A DNA stretch of 30,818 bases. Origin: a virus. The DNA is taken from IMG/VR virus record IMGVR_UViG_3300010885_026118, positions 1 through 30,818 of that record; one strand, 5' to 3'. Position 1 is the stretch's first letter; each line of letters starts with the position of its first letter. The position numbers were made by a program, and so were the translations under genes. The notes beneath the pieces were generated by a model. The model was given only the letters and a program-made list of their open reading frames with translations, made no database searches and was not told the DNA's origin. Below, in pieces: positions 6,192 through 15,044 of the stretch.

Positions 6192-6701
6192 TTAGGCGAG
6201 CTTCCAAAGTTTTAGCGTGGCGCGTTGGTCTGCGCCTGCGGTGCCGAGGGTGAATAGGGTATTATACACGCCGGATCGGTGTTCAGTTACATAACTAGAT
6301 CCATAAACGATTACCGTCATGTCAAAGATAGTGGATGAGCCAATCGTTATTTGTCCCTTCAAGCCCGTAGCGACACCCGACACAACCCAACTCGCTGTTG
6401 ACGAGGAAACAATAACGGGGGTCGTTGTTACGTTTTTTCTAAGAGATAATATGTAACTACTCCACCCTCCCGAAGTGTTCACCATAGGGCAGTTTCCCTC
6501 GAAATAATAAGTCCCTGCCGCAAGCGTGATTTGATTACTGGCAACGCTTCCAAAGTTGCCCGTATCAGCGAGCTTCGTGTCAACCGTGAGTGTGGTGACT
6601 GCATTGGAGGTTAATGGTTGAGGTGCAGTTGTCGGTGCAGTTACCCATCCAAATTCCAAATAAGGATTTGCTCCGCTTCCAATTAGTGTCGATAGGTTCA
6701 T
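6192..6701 (-). CDS. putative receptor-binding protein with C1q/TNF-like jelly-roll head
   Basis: 169 residues from the ATG at 6701, which directly follows the tail-fibre stop at 6703. The longer frame to 6770 lies inside the tail-fibre gene and is not used. After an N-terminal linker, residues about 45-169 show regularly spaced strands (LTVDTKLADTGNFGSVASNQ, then ITLAAGTYYFEGNCP, YILSLRKN, TIFDMTVIVYGSSY, RATLKLWKLA). This resembles the C1q-like heads found at fibre tips; the ending ATLKLWKL is the characteristic last strand. It probably sits at the fibre tip and binds the host surface. Lower GC than neighbouring virion genes. Confidence 0.72.
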   Translation of the reverse strand: MNLSTLIGSGANPYLEFGWVTAPTTAPQPLTSNAVTTLTVDTKLADTGNFGSVASNQITLAAGTYYFEGNCPMVNTSGGWSSYILSLRKNVTTTPVIVSSSTASWVVSGVATGLKGQITIGSSTIFDMTVIVYGSSYVTEHRSGVYNTLFTLGTAGADQRATLKLWKLA

Positions 6702-6702
6702 T

Positions 6703-7662
6703 TTAGTAAATTCTCCAAGTTGATCCGTTGTAGACTGCCGCGATTCGCTTGCCCGACACGTTGCAGACAAGATCCTCGCTTAACCCCTCAATCGTGTTTC
6801 CGTTGCGGGCCACGGTAAGGTTGTTGGTCGCCCATGTGCGTCCTGCGTCTGCAAGAGTCACCATCGTTCCGAGGGTCGGAGTGGCGGGTAAAGTAATCGT
6901 GAAGGTGGCAGAGGTTGTGTCGGCCTCTATGCGGTCTCCTGCGACTGCGGTATATGCGGCAGTCTTTGAGACCCATGCGTTGTTGCCAACCAATCCCGAC
7001 AATCCTGCGGGGGTGACTGATCCTGCCGCTACTGCGGTTGCTGTAGTGCAGGTCGTAGCGTTGCCTGTGACGCTCCCTGTGAAGGTCGGTGCTGTTAGGT
7101 TGCCCGATGCGTCCCAAGTGATATTGCCGTTAGCCGATAGCTTCGCGGGGGTGACTGCTGCTGATGCGAGCTTTGCCGATGTGATCGCACCATCTGCAAT
7201 CGCGGAGGCAGTCTGCGAGACCCACGAAGGAGACCCCCCTGCTGCGGAGATACCCAAGACAAAGGGGGCAGATCCTGCCGTATTAGCGACATCGGGGAGG
7301 GTGTTGCGACTCAACTGCTGAGTCTCCATCGTGAGCTTGTCTAGTGCCTTCTCAAGACTAGCGGCAGGCAGACGATCACCCGTGGTGAGGGAGGTCAGTT
7401 GGGTATAAGGGACACTACGGGAGATGATAACCGTCGAGGTCGCGGGAATTGCTGCCGTGGTCACAACCGATCCCGTTGACCCGTTGCCCCCAGTGACGGT
7501 GTAGTTAGTGGATAGGGTCAGAAGGGTTGATACTCCTGCCGAATTAACCGAATAAACCTTTAGATCCGAGGCATCAAAAAACGGGTAATTGACCACATAA
7601 GCCGTCACGGTGGAGGCATTGCCCGTGATGGATACGGAGGATGTGGAGGAAGAGATGGACAT
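6703..7662 (-). CDS. tail fibre protein with T7-type N-terminal adaptor
   Basis: 319 residues starting at the ATG at 7662 (MSISSSTSS). The frame extends to a TTG at 7686, but those codons translate the GGTGTA motif. Residues about 12-115 (ITGNASTVTAYVVNYPFFDA, LKVYSVNSAG, ISRSVPYTQ, LEKALDKLTMETQQLSRN) match the N-terminal domain of T7-like tail fibres that attaches to the tail tube. The middle contains short Ala/Thr/Ser repeats (AITSAKLASAAVTPAKLSAN), as in fibre shafts. The C-terminus (RIEADTTSATFTITLPATPT and on through IAAVYNGSTWRIY) is a small beta-rich trimerisation or tip domain. It is short for a complete fibre, so the next gene probably supplies the receptor-binding head. Confidence 0.9.
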   Translation of the reverse strand: MSISSSTSSVSITGNASTVTAYVVNYPFFDASDLKVYSVNSAGVSTLLTLSTNYTVTGGNGSTGSVVTTAAIPATSTVIISRSVPYTQLTSLTTGDRLPAASLEKALDKLTMETQQLSRNTLPDVANTAGSAPFVLGISAAGGSPSWVSQTASAIADGAITSAKLASAAVTPAKLSANGNITWDASGNLTAPTFTGSVTGNATTCTTATAVAAGSVTPAGLSGLVGNNAWVSKTAAYTAVAGDRIEADTTSATFTITLPATPTLGTMVTLADAGRTWATNNLTVARNGNTIEGLSEDLVCNVSGKRIAAVYNGSTWRIY

Positions 7663-7665
7663 CGG

Positions 7666-7696
7666 GTGAGTATATACACCCCTCAAAAGGGAGGGG
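7666..7696 (-). promoter_or_regulatory. GGTGTA motif copy h with hairpin, upstream of the tail fibre gene
   Basis: The minus strand reads TTTTGAGGGGTGTATATACTC with the GGTGTA core at + 7675-7680, only 13 bases before the tail-fibre ATG. It overlaps a 6-bp hairpin, CCCCTC/GAGGGG (arms + 7679-7684 and 7691-7696), lying between the giant virion gene and the tail fibre. It could combine an end-of-transcript hairpin with a new promoter. If transcription starts here the fibre mRNA would be nearly leaderless. Confidence 0.5.
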
Positions 7697-7725
7697 CAAC
7701 CTGTTTCAATCGGACATCTCTCATT

Positions 7726-10700
7726 TTATTCGGTTGCGTTCTCAACGACACCCGCAACTGCCTTTCCGGTGTTGCTCCATGCACCCACTGCTGCGAGTGC
7801 CTTTGCTGCGAGGGTCTTCTTGAAGAGGGCAGAAAGCACTAACCCCGCAGCAAGTGAAGTAGACTTCACCAGTTCCGCGTAGTCTTTGCCCTTCATCTCG
7901 TCATCCATGAGATGCTTCCAGACACGCTTGTTCGCCCCGACCAAATCCGAGAACGGATTGCCGGAGGTGAAGAACGGATTATGTCCAGTGATCGCCGCTT
8001 TGATTCCGGTCGAGAAGATAGGCCCAACGACAGGGACACCGTAGAGTGGGCCTGCGGCAATCGTTCCCACGAGGTCATGCCAATCTAGCACCTCCTCCTT
8101 CTGCTTGTCGCTTCCGGCAAGGTAGGTGTACGCGGCATGAATAAGCCACTCGACGGCACCCGCGGCAAGCCAACCTCCGACCACCATGCGGGCAGCATGA
8201 TCAAGATGAACCCCTGCCTTTCCTGCGGCAGTGGTCTCTTTGCCAGCATCGATGCCAGATGACTTCACGATATCGATGACCTTTGCGAGTCTCTGCTGTG
8301 CAGGCCCCGCGAACATCTGAATCCAATCCGGCCCAACGGAACCCCAACGGGAGATCGTTTTATCGATTCCAAAGGTGGGGTTCATGGTCTCGTGGAGCAT
8401 GTCATCCACCTTTTCTTGAGCATATTGGTGCTGTGCCGCGGGATCAGTGATGCCGAGACCCTTTGCCTCACGGATAGCACCATCGTAGCGTACTGCCGAT
8501 GACCATGCCGCGGAGACGTTGACCGTCCCGTGGATGCCCGCCATTGAGAGCTTGCCTGCCTCATTGCCGTAGATGGCGACATTGGTGAGTAGCTGACTCT
8601 TGAACTCCTTTGCCGCTTTGATCGCGTCTGAGCCGGACTCCGCATGAGACTGATCGGAGAACCGCTTCACGGACTGATCTTTGATCATGCTGTCTTTGCC
8701 GAACCATGCGCCACGATCTGATGTCATCGACCCTACCTTCAATGCGGAGAGTAGGAACTCATGGAACGGCATCACTAGCAGTGGCGCGGTGGCAACGGTA
8801 ACGTGCTTGACTGCGGTCGGCACCGAACCTCCGAGAGTCGCCACTGACAAAACCCCCCCCCACACCTTATTGAGAGCATTGTTGAAGGAGGTGATGTTGC
8901 CAGTAGTCTGAGCGTCCCGTGCCATCACCTTCATGAAGTTCTGCATGAAGAGCTTGTGGTCTGCCTTATTCGTGCCGATGGCATTGAGGACTCCGAGATC
9001 ACCAAAGACACCGCGAAAGTCGCGGAGCATCTCGGCATGAGAGACCCAATAGTTCACATTCTGAATGTGGTTCTGTAGCTTTGCCCATGCGTTGTCGTAG
9101 CGGAGGATGCCACCGAAGTTGCCGCGGGACTTCGACCACGAAGGTTGACCACTTGCACCTCCTGCCTGCCCCTCATCCATATTGATGATTTTGTCGGGGT
9201 CGGAGGTCTGAAAGGTGAGGGGGGAATAGTTCTCAATGCGGGGGAGATCGACTCCGTACAACCTACGGAAGACCGCATTGATCCGGTCGTAGTTGTCGTA
9301 ACTCTTGCGGGCGAGATCGTAGACGGCACCTGCTCCGGACTTCATTACCAACTCGCGGATCTGATCCACTACTTCGGGGGTCAATCCGTTCCGCTCAATC
9401 TTCTGCTGTGCGTCCGGTTGATCGCTTGCCATCAGAGCATCAACGAACTGGAGGGGGGATAGCTTCAACTCCTCCTTGTCTCCGAGTTCCGTGATCTCAT
9501 GGACATCGACCTTCTTAATGCTCCACTCACCCTTTTTATTCTTTGTGTCGTTCTCTAGTAGGTGGGTGAGGTAGTCGTACTCACGGTCGGGGATCAGACC
9601 CTCATACTTCTTGATGTCTCCGCGTTCCACCGTCCTCACGGTGTAGACGCTATTGGGGTAGACCATGATGCCCGTCTCGTTGAGCATCTTTGAGAGCTTT
9701 GCAATGGTGCGGAGTGCCGCGATCCTGCTGATCGGCTTATCCTCTTTGCCCCATGCTTTGCGGAGGGTGTCGATTGCCTCCTTCTTGAACGTCACATTGG
9801 CATCCGCTTCCGTATGAGTCGCCTCATAGATCCTACGGACAAAGCGATCCGCAAGTGGGGAGTTCTTGAGGATCTGCCGGAAGAGAGCAGTGGGTCTCTG
9901 CATCGCATCGATCTGAGAGGTGACGGGTTCAATGACACCATTGGCACGTTGCTCTGCCACCGCGAGTCCCGTAGGGGTTCCCTTCTTGCCGTTATTGACG
10001 ATGTCGAGCACCTGCTGCCGGATCGCTTTGGTCTGAGCAGTTCGCGCCTTCCGCTCGGCATTGAAGTCAAAGCGACCCTCCGTGATGATGCTCTTGAGTT
10101 CCTCTACCGATGCTGCCATCCGGTCAATATCCCGCCTGCGGAGTTCCGCGGTCTTGACCTTGCCCTCCTCATTGGTGGGAGACATTCCTCCGTGCAGGTC
10201 GGTCAACCATATCTGAGCGTCCAGCTTATCGAGGCGGGCCTGCCTCTCCTCGTCGGAGTAGACACCTTCACCATTCTCTAGCTTGGCCTTCTCAGCCTCA
10301 AGATTCTGTGAGTGGGTGGAAATCTCAGCGAGATCCATGTGGGAGTACCGTTGGATGTCGGCGAGGATCGCATGCGTGTCGGCACCGAGCTTGCCCTTCG
10401 GAGCCTTACCCGCTTTGAACTTCGGCTCTGCCTTCTCCAGTAGCTTTTGGTGACGATCAGAGTACTCGGCGACAAGAGTGTCATCGAGTGCCTGTTTCGC
10501 TTTGCGTACCGTCTTGATGAGGAAGTCGGTGCGGGCCTTATCGTTGTCGAGTGCTGAGTATTGGGTAAAGATATTGCCCGCCTCGCCGGAGTAGGGACTC
10601 TTCCAATCGCGGGTAAATTTGGTGCGGAGATCCTTCGGGAGAGAGTTGATGACGGCATTGATCTCGATAAGACCCTGCTCACGGTACTTCTCCTCAAGAG

Positions 10701-13700
10701 TGCCATTGGTCTCGCGGGCATCTGCGCGAGCGAAGGCATCGATGACTGACTGCACTTTGCTGACCTTCTTCCGCATGCTCTCCCAAATTGGGGTGTAGAC
10801 ATCGGGGTCAGAGTGGACGCGGCGATCCAGTTCGTCTTGGAAGCGTTGACGATCTTCTGCGGAGCGGATGGAGAAGGTGCCGCCATCCTTCTCGACTACA
10901 ATAAGCGTGTGATCTTTGTAGTCTTCGGGAGACTGAACGTCTACGGAAGATCCAAACTTATGGGATGCCTTATTTGCACCCGCGATCCGAGAAAACTCCT
11001 CTGGAGTGATCGACGCTAGATTGCCTCGTCCACCATCTTCTGGGCTTCTTCCAGTGTCTTCGCCAGACCCCGACTTAATACGGATTGTGCTGCCAGACTC
11101 CCTTTCGATTCTGTCGAGTTCGTCTCGGAGCTTGGCTGGGTCTTTGATGCTGAATGTTGCATCTCCTGCCTCACTTGCTCCGTTGCTCTGTCCCCCACTT
11201 CGCGGATCAAGTCCAGAAATGTCGCCGAGCTTTTGTCGGATTGCGGCTTCTGTGTATCCAGAGATTGATTGGTCGGTTTTTGCATGTGCGTATCCAGCGT
11301 TCTTTGCTGATTCAATCATATAGAACCAACGGATCGCTTGCAAGGCGGAAGGGGGCAGGTCGAGTCCAGTGGACTTCTTGAACTGCTCGCCAAACACGCG
11401 GGAGAAGTTTTGGAACAACTGGTGCTCGTCCATGTTGACTGGCAGTCCTGTGCCAGACTTGAACATTTCTGGGAAGTGAGACCGGACAAACCGTGCCTCC
11501 CAAATATCGGTGGTCGTGAACCGATCATCTCCAGTGGTGTTTAGGGTGTAGGCACCAACCTTTGAGCCAAATGCAAACATGCGCGGAATGAGTTCATCTT
11601 GACCAGTTGCCTCCATGACAACCTTTCGGATCTTTCCAATATCCCCAACGTCACCTTTGAATCCGAGTTCACGGTTGAATGCGTTGAGTTCCTTTGATGT
11701 TACTGCCTCATGAAGGTAGTCATGAACCTTCTGCCAAGACCCCAACTTGCTGAACAAGGAATCAATTCCATGCAGGGAGAATATCTTTAGGGCACCAGTG
11801 GTGCCCTCAAGATTGAATGGGTTGCCGTCTTTTACTTTCCGGTTTCCCTTGGGACTCCATTCCCACTCCATCGACTTGAGGGAACCCGTCTCCTTCCACA
11901 ACTTCATAAGCTGCACTGCATCCTTCATGTTGCCCGCCAATTTTGTGCTTGGTGAACATAGTCCGGTGATGATTCTAAATCCTACAAACTCGTCATCGGT
12001 TATGTCGGGGAATGCCTGCTTGAGTAATGAGTTGGTGAGTTCCCAATCTTTGTGATAATAGTTCTGATATTGGGGGTTTTTCTTCAACCAATCCAACACA
12101 TCTGGCAACCCTTTGTTAACTGCTTTTAGTATGTTCTCGGTTGTGGGCTTAAAGTTCATTCCCCCCTTGGCAACCATCTTTGCCCAAAACTCAGAGAAGA
12201 AGTGACCTTCTGCATCCTCTCCTGCTTTTGCTAGTTCCCTAGCTTTCTTCATTACCTCCTTTGCCAACTCCGAGTTTTTCTGAGCATGTTCAACTCCTTT
12301 GCCAAGGGAGAAGGTCGGTTGCCCTGCTGCCTCAAGATGAGGGTTTGCTGCCTCTGCCAGTATCTCGGCACTCTTCGGTGCCAATCGATCCTCTGTGGGC
12401 AATCCTAACGCATTGGCGAGGTACTCGGAGAACTCCTTTGGGATCTCTCCGGCATCCACTGCCGATTTCACATGGAGACCCAACTCCGCGACATCCGCAA
12501 AGTAGGAACTAAGCCCCATATAGTAACCCTTCAAGTCTGCGGGATACGCTTCAAAATCTGCGATGTGACCACCAAAAAGATGCATGCCCGCTTTGGTGAC
12601 ACCCTCAATCACTTCACTCCGGTTGGGGTCAACTTTATTGGGCATGAAGACTACGGGTGAACCGTTACGAGCGGAGACTGCTGCCTCCGTTGCGGCGACC
12701 CATGAGGTGAATTGCTCCGGTGTCACCCTGCCGGATTGCAGAATGCGATCAGTCCACATGTCGAGAGACTCGTGTCGGTTGACATCCGGTGTGCCCTTCG
12801 CGTTGGTGATGTTGGAAACAAACCGTTGAGTGTCCTCAAGAAAATGGGTCTTCTGCCAACCTTCCACCATTGCTTTGATGGCATCACTGCCGTCCGGCAA
12901 CTCCGCTCTCAAGATGCGTTGCTTTGCCTCTTCGTCGAGATTTTCAAAACCGGATAGCTTGTTGGATTCTCCCGTGTGAAGGGAGAAGTTGTAATGAAAG
13001 TTGATGCCGTCGATTCCCTGCCGTGCCGCGTTCTCTGTGATCCGCTTCTCTTCTCCAAAGGAGGATAGGAGGTGGATGCGCCAAATCCCGCTTGCTTGAG
13101 CAAAGACATCGTTGGCTTGACCGATGTCCTCTGTCCTCGTGAGTTCATGCACGTTGCCATTGATGGGATCGAGGATCTTAACCACATGCTCTCCGGTCTT
13201 TTGATCGGTGAAGAAAGTGGGGAACGTAGGGTCTGACTGCTCATTGGTTGCCAGTTCATGCAACTGCTGCCGGAACTTCTCGCCTGCTACCACATCGCGG
13301 GTCTTCCATGCGGCTCGATAGGTGGCGGGGATCTCTGCATCGGTCTTCCCGACCAGCAGATTCTTGTCGAGTCCTGCGACCCGTGCCGAGAGGGGGTCAC
13401 GCAAGTAAGCGATTTGTGACTCAATCTGCTCCGGTGTGAGTCTCTCGTGTGCCGCGGCACCTACGATCAGCATCGTCACAAAGGAGGTGGGGGTCTCCAT
13501 GGCAGACCTCTTGAGATCCTCAATGAGTGAACCGTCCTGCGAGAAGTCTTGATTGAGACCGCGGAAGAGAGCGTCACCGAATGCCTCCACCACCTGCGAA
13601 GAGGTTGCTCCTGCCGTACCTACAGAAGCATGCAGGAATTGGTTAAAGATCGGTCTGTCGAGGGCAAGCGTGTTAATTACTGCCTCGGTAGCAGGGAAGG

Positions 13701-15039
13701 CACGGGAGACCGTTCCGAGACCGAGCATCATAGGGAGGATCGAAAGAGTGCCAAAGGCATCTGTCTTTGCCTCAATAGCGGCAAGAGAGGCATCGGGGTT
13801 GTTTACGATCTGCCTGTCCTTAAAGGAGATCATGCCCTCACCGAACATGAAGGCATTGCCAACTGCGGGGCCGAATGAGTATGCCGCAATAATGGGGGCA
13901 ACTCCGGCAACTCCGAGCATCACGTTCTCCGAGAAGTTATCACCCTGCAACGGATTCACATCCTCATTGGCAATGGTGCGGAGGAGTGCCCGTGTGCGGA
14001 TCTTGTGGAGTTCTTTGCTGGCATCGATGCCCGCTACGCTCGACATGTCACTAACTGCGGCAAGTTGCATCTGATCCTTTGCTGCCGGAAGGATATTACC
14101 AAAGAGGCGACCCATCTTTTGGGTCATCTTGTACATCACATTGCTATTGTCTTTCCCCTTATTCTGATGAGCGGCATAGGAACGGATGAGGTTGCGAACC
14201 TGCGGGATGTCTTGAGCCGGAACCTCTGCCAGTTCACTAGCGAGGTGCTGTTGCATCTCCGGTGTCTTCTTGTCCTGCCGGATGGTGGACTCTGAATTGG
14301 GGTTACTGGAGTCGCCTCCGAGAGCGGCATTCACCACTCCGGTAGCGGTCTTGATCTTGTTGCCGAGGTCGGTGTCTTGATCGTCGTTGATGAAGTTATC
14401 AACAATCTGTTTAGCGAGACCCGCATACTGAGACTGCAATCCGTGTCTGGCAGGCCCGTAGGACTGCATCCATGCCTGCATCTTTTGAGTGTCCGGCACC
14501 CCCACAAAGGAACCCGCATGCTGAGTGTTCCACTCGGCATATCGCACGAGTAGGTTTTTGCTATATCCGGCACCAGCATCTTCTTCTGAGTCGGCAAGTG
14601 CCTGCTTCTTCGCCTCATCTAGTGCGCTCGACTGATTGTATTGAGTCTCGACCTTCTTACCGAGTTGAGAGCGGAACTCGGCCTCAGTCTTGGGCATGTC
14701 CCAATTCTGATCTTTCACATACTGCTGCTTGAATTGCTCGTAGTTCTGACCGATCTCCTCGACGGGTTTGCCACTCAACGCGGCGAGTCCGTGCATGTTG
14801 AGAGAGAGGTCGCGGAAGTCTTGAGGGTTGTCATCCACCTTAGAGGCACCAATCGCGGCAGGGGTCTTGCCTCCGTTGTTCTCTTTGTCCGTGAATGCGG
14901 CATGCCATCCACCGAGTTCGTTGGAAGGCAGGGAGGAGACGGGAGCCGGATTTAGCGGGGCATCCTCAAACGCATTGAGGTTCCGCTCAAAGGGGGTCTG
15001 AAGATCGAGTGACGGTTCGGGTGTGGGTGTTTCATCCAT
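7726..15039 (-). CDS. giant internal virion / ejection protein (large polyvalent-type), 2437 residues
   Basis: A T7 gp16-like position (last internal protein before the tail fibre) and size suggest a protein packaged in the head and ejected with the DNA to help genome entry. The N-terminal 350 residues are polar and helical. Residues about 370-530 contain several hydrophobic segments (VMLGVAGVAPIIAAYSFGPA, LSILPMMLGLGTV). Residues about 930-1340 form a distinct domain (FVGFRIITGLCSPSTKLAGN and further on TTGDDRFTTTDIWEARFV) like domains of unknown function seen in large polyvalent phage proteins. Residues about 1400-1750 are charged and coiled-coil rich. The end has further hydrophobic segments (MVVGGWLAAGAVEWLIHAAY, VKSTSLAAGLVLSALF). 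I see no clear transglycosylase motif. DNA for about 11000-12300 is AT-richer. No Shine-Dalgarno is visible before the ATG at 15039. Confidence 0.85.
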   Translation of the reverse strand: MDETPTPEPSLDLQTPFERNLNAFEDAPLNPAPVSSLPSNELGGWHAAFTDKENNGGKTPAAIGASKVDDNPQDFRDLSLNMHGLAALSGKPVEEIGQNYEQFKQQYVKDQNWDMPKTEAEFRSQLGKKVETQYNQSSALDEAKKQALADSEEDAGAGYSKNLLVRYAEWNTQHAGSFVGVPDTQKMQAWMQSYGPARHGLQSQYAGLAKQIVDNFINDDQDTDLGNKIKTATGVVNAALGGDSSNPNSESTIRQDKKTPEMQQHLASELAEVPAQDIPQVRNLIRSYAAHQNKGKDNSNVMYKMTQKMGRLFGNILPAAKDQMQLAAVSDMSSVAGIDASKELHKIRTRALLRTIANEDVNPLQGDNFSENVMLGVAGVAPIIAAYSFGPAVGNAFMFGEGMISFKDRQIVNNPDASLAAIEAKTDAFGTLSILPMMLGLGTVSRAFPATEAVINTLALDRPIFNQFLHASVGTAGATSSQVVEAFGDALFRGLNQDFSQDGSLIEDLKRSAMETPTSFVTMLIVGAAAHERLTPEQIESQIAYLRDPLSARVAGLDKNLLVGKTDAEIPATYRAAWKTRDVVAGEKFRQQLHELATNEQSDPTFPTFFTDQKTGEHVVKILDPINGNVHELTRTEDIGQANDVFAQASGIWRIHLLSSFGEEKRITENAARQGIDGINFHYNFSLHTGESNKLSGFENLDEEAKQRILRAELPDGSDAIKAMVEGWQKTHFLEDTQRFVSNITNAKGTPDVNRHESLDMWTDRILQSGRVTPEQFTSWVAATEAAVSARNGSPVVFMPNKVDPNRSEVIEGVTKAGMHLFGGHIADFEAYPADLKGYYMGLSSYFADVAELGLHVKSAVDAGEIPKEFSEYLANALGLPTEDRLAPKSAEILAEAANPHLEAAGQPTFSLGKGVEHAQKNSELAKEVMKKARELAKAGEDAEGHFFSEFWAKMVAKGGMNFKPTTENILKAVNKGLPDVLDWLKKNPQYQNYYHKDWELTNSLLKQAFPDITDDEFVGFRIITGLCSPSTKLAGNMKDAVQLMKLWKETGSLKSMEWEWSPKGNRKVKDGNPFNLEGTTGALKIFSLHGIDSLFSKLGSWQKVHDYLHEAVTSKELNAFNRELGFKGDVGDIGKIRKVVMEATGQDELIPRMFAFGSKVGAYTLNTTGDDRFTTTDIWEARFVRSHFPEMFKSGTGLPVNMDEHQLFQNFSRVFGEQFKKSTGLDLPPSALQAIRWFYMIESAKNAGYAHAKTDQSISGYTEAAIRQKLGDISGLDPRSGGQSNGASEAGDATFSIKDPAKLRDELDRIERESGSTIRIKSGSGEDTGRSPEDGGRGNLASITPEEFSRIAGANKASHKFGSSVDVQSPEDYKDHTLIVVEKDGGTFSIRSAEDRQRFQDELDRRVHSDPDVYTPIWESMRKKVSKVQSVIDAFARADARETNGTLEEKYREQGLIEINAVINSLPKDLRTKFTRDWKSPYSGEAGNIFTQYSALDNDKARTDFLIKTVRKAKQALDDTLVAEYSDRHQKLLEKAEPKFKAGKAPKGKLGADTHAILADIQRYSHMDLAEISTHSQNLEAEKAKLENGEGVYSDEERQARLDKLDAQIWLTDLHGGMSPTNEEGKVKTAELRRRDIDRMAASVEELKSIITEGRFDFNAERKARTAQTKAIRQQVLDIVNNGKKGTPTGLAVAEQRANGVIEPVTSQIDAMQRPTALFRQILKNSPLADRFVRRIYEATHTEADANVTFKKEAIDTLRKAWGKEDKPISRIAALRTIAKLSKMLNETGIMVYPNSVYTVRTVERGDIKKYEGLIPDREYDYLTHLLENDTKNKKGEWSIKKVDVHEITELGDKEELKLSPLQFVDALMASDQPDAQQKIERNGLTPEVVDQIRELVMKSGAGAVYDLARKSYDNYDRINAVFRRLYGVDLPRIENYSPLTFQTSDPDKIINMDEGQAGGASGQPSWSKSRGNFGGILRYDNAWAKLQNHIQNVNYWVSHAEMLRDFRGVFGDLGVLNAIGTNKADHKLFMQNFMKVMARDAQTTGNITSFNNALNKVWGGVLSVATLGGSVPTAVKHVTVATAPLLVMPFHEFLLSALKVGSMTSDRGAWFGKDSMIKDQSVKRFSDQSHAESGSDAIKAAKEFKSQLLTNVAIYGNEAGKLSMAGIHGTVNVSAAWSSAVRYDGAIREAKGLGITDPAAQHQYAQEKVDDMLHETMNPTFGIDKTISRWGSVGPDWIQMFAGPAQQRLAKVIDIVKSSGIDAGKETTAAGKAGVHLDHAARMVVGGWLAAGAVEWLIHAAYTYLAGSDKQKEEVLDWHDLVGTIAAGPLYGVPVVGPIFSTGIKAAITGHNPFFTSGNPFSDLVGANKRVWKHLMDDEMKGKDYAELVKSTSLAAGLVLSALFKKTLAAKALAAVGAWSNTGKAVAGVVENATE

Positions 15040-15044
15040 GAAAG

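Noticed and set aside
9814-10281. 155-residue plus-strand frame within the giant virion gene
   Set aside because: One of many antisense frames expected in GC-rich coding DNA; no family features.
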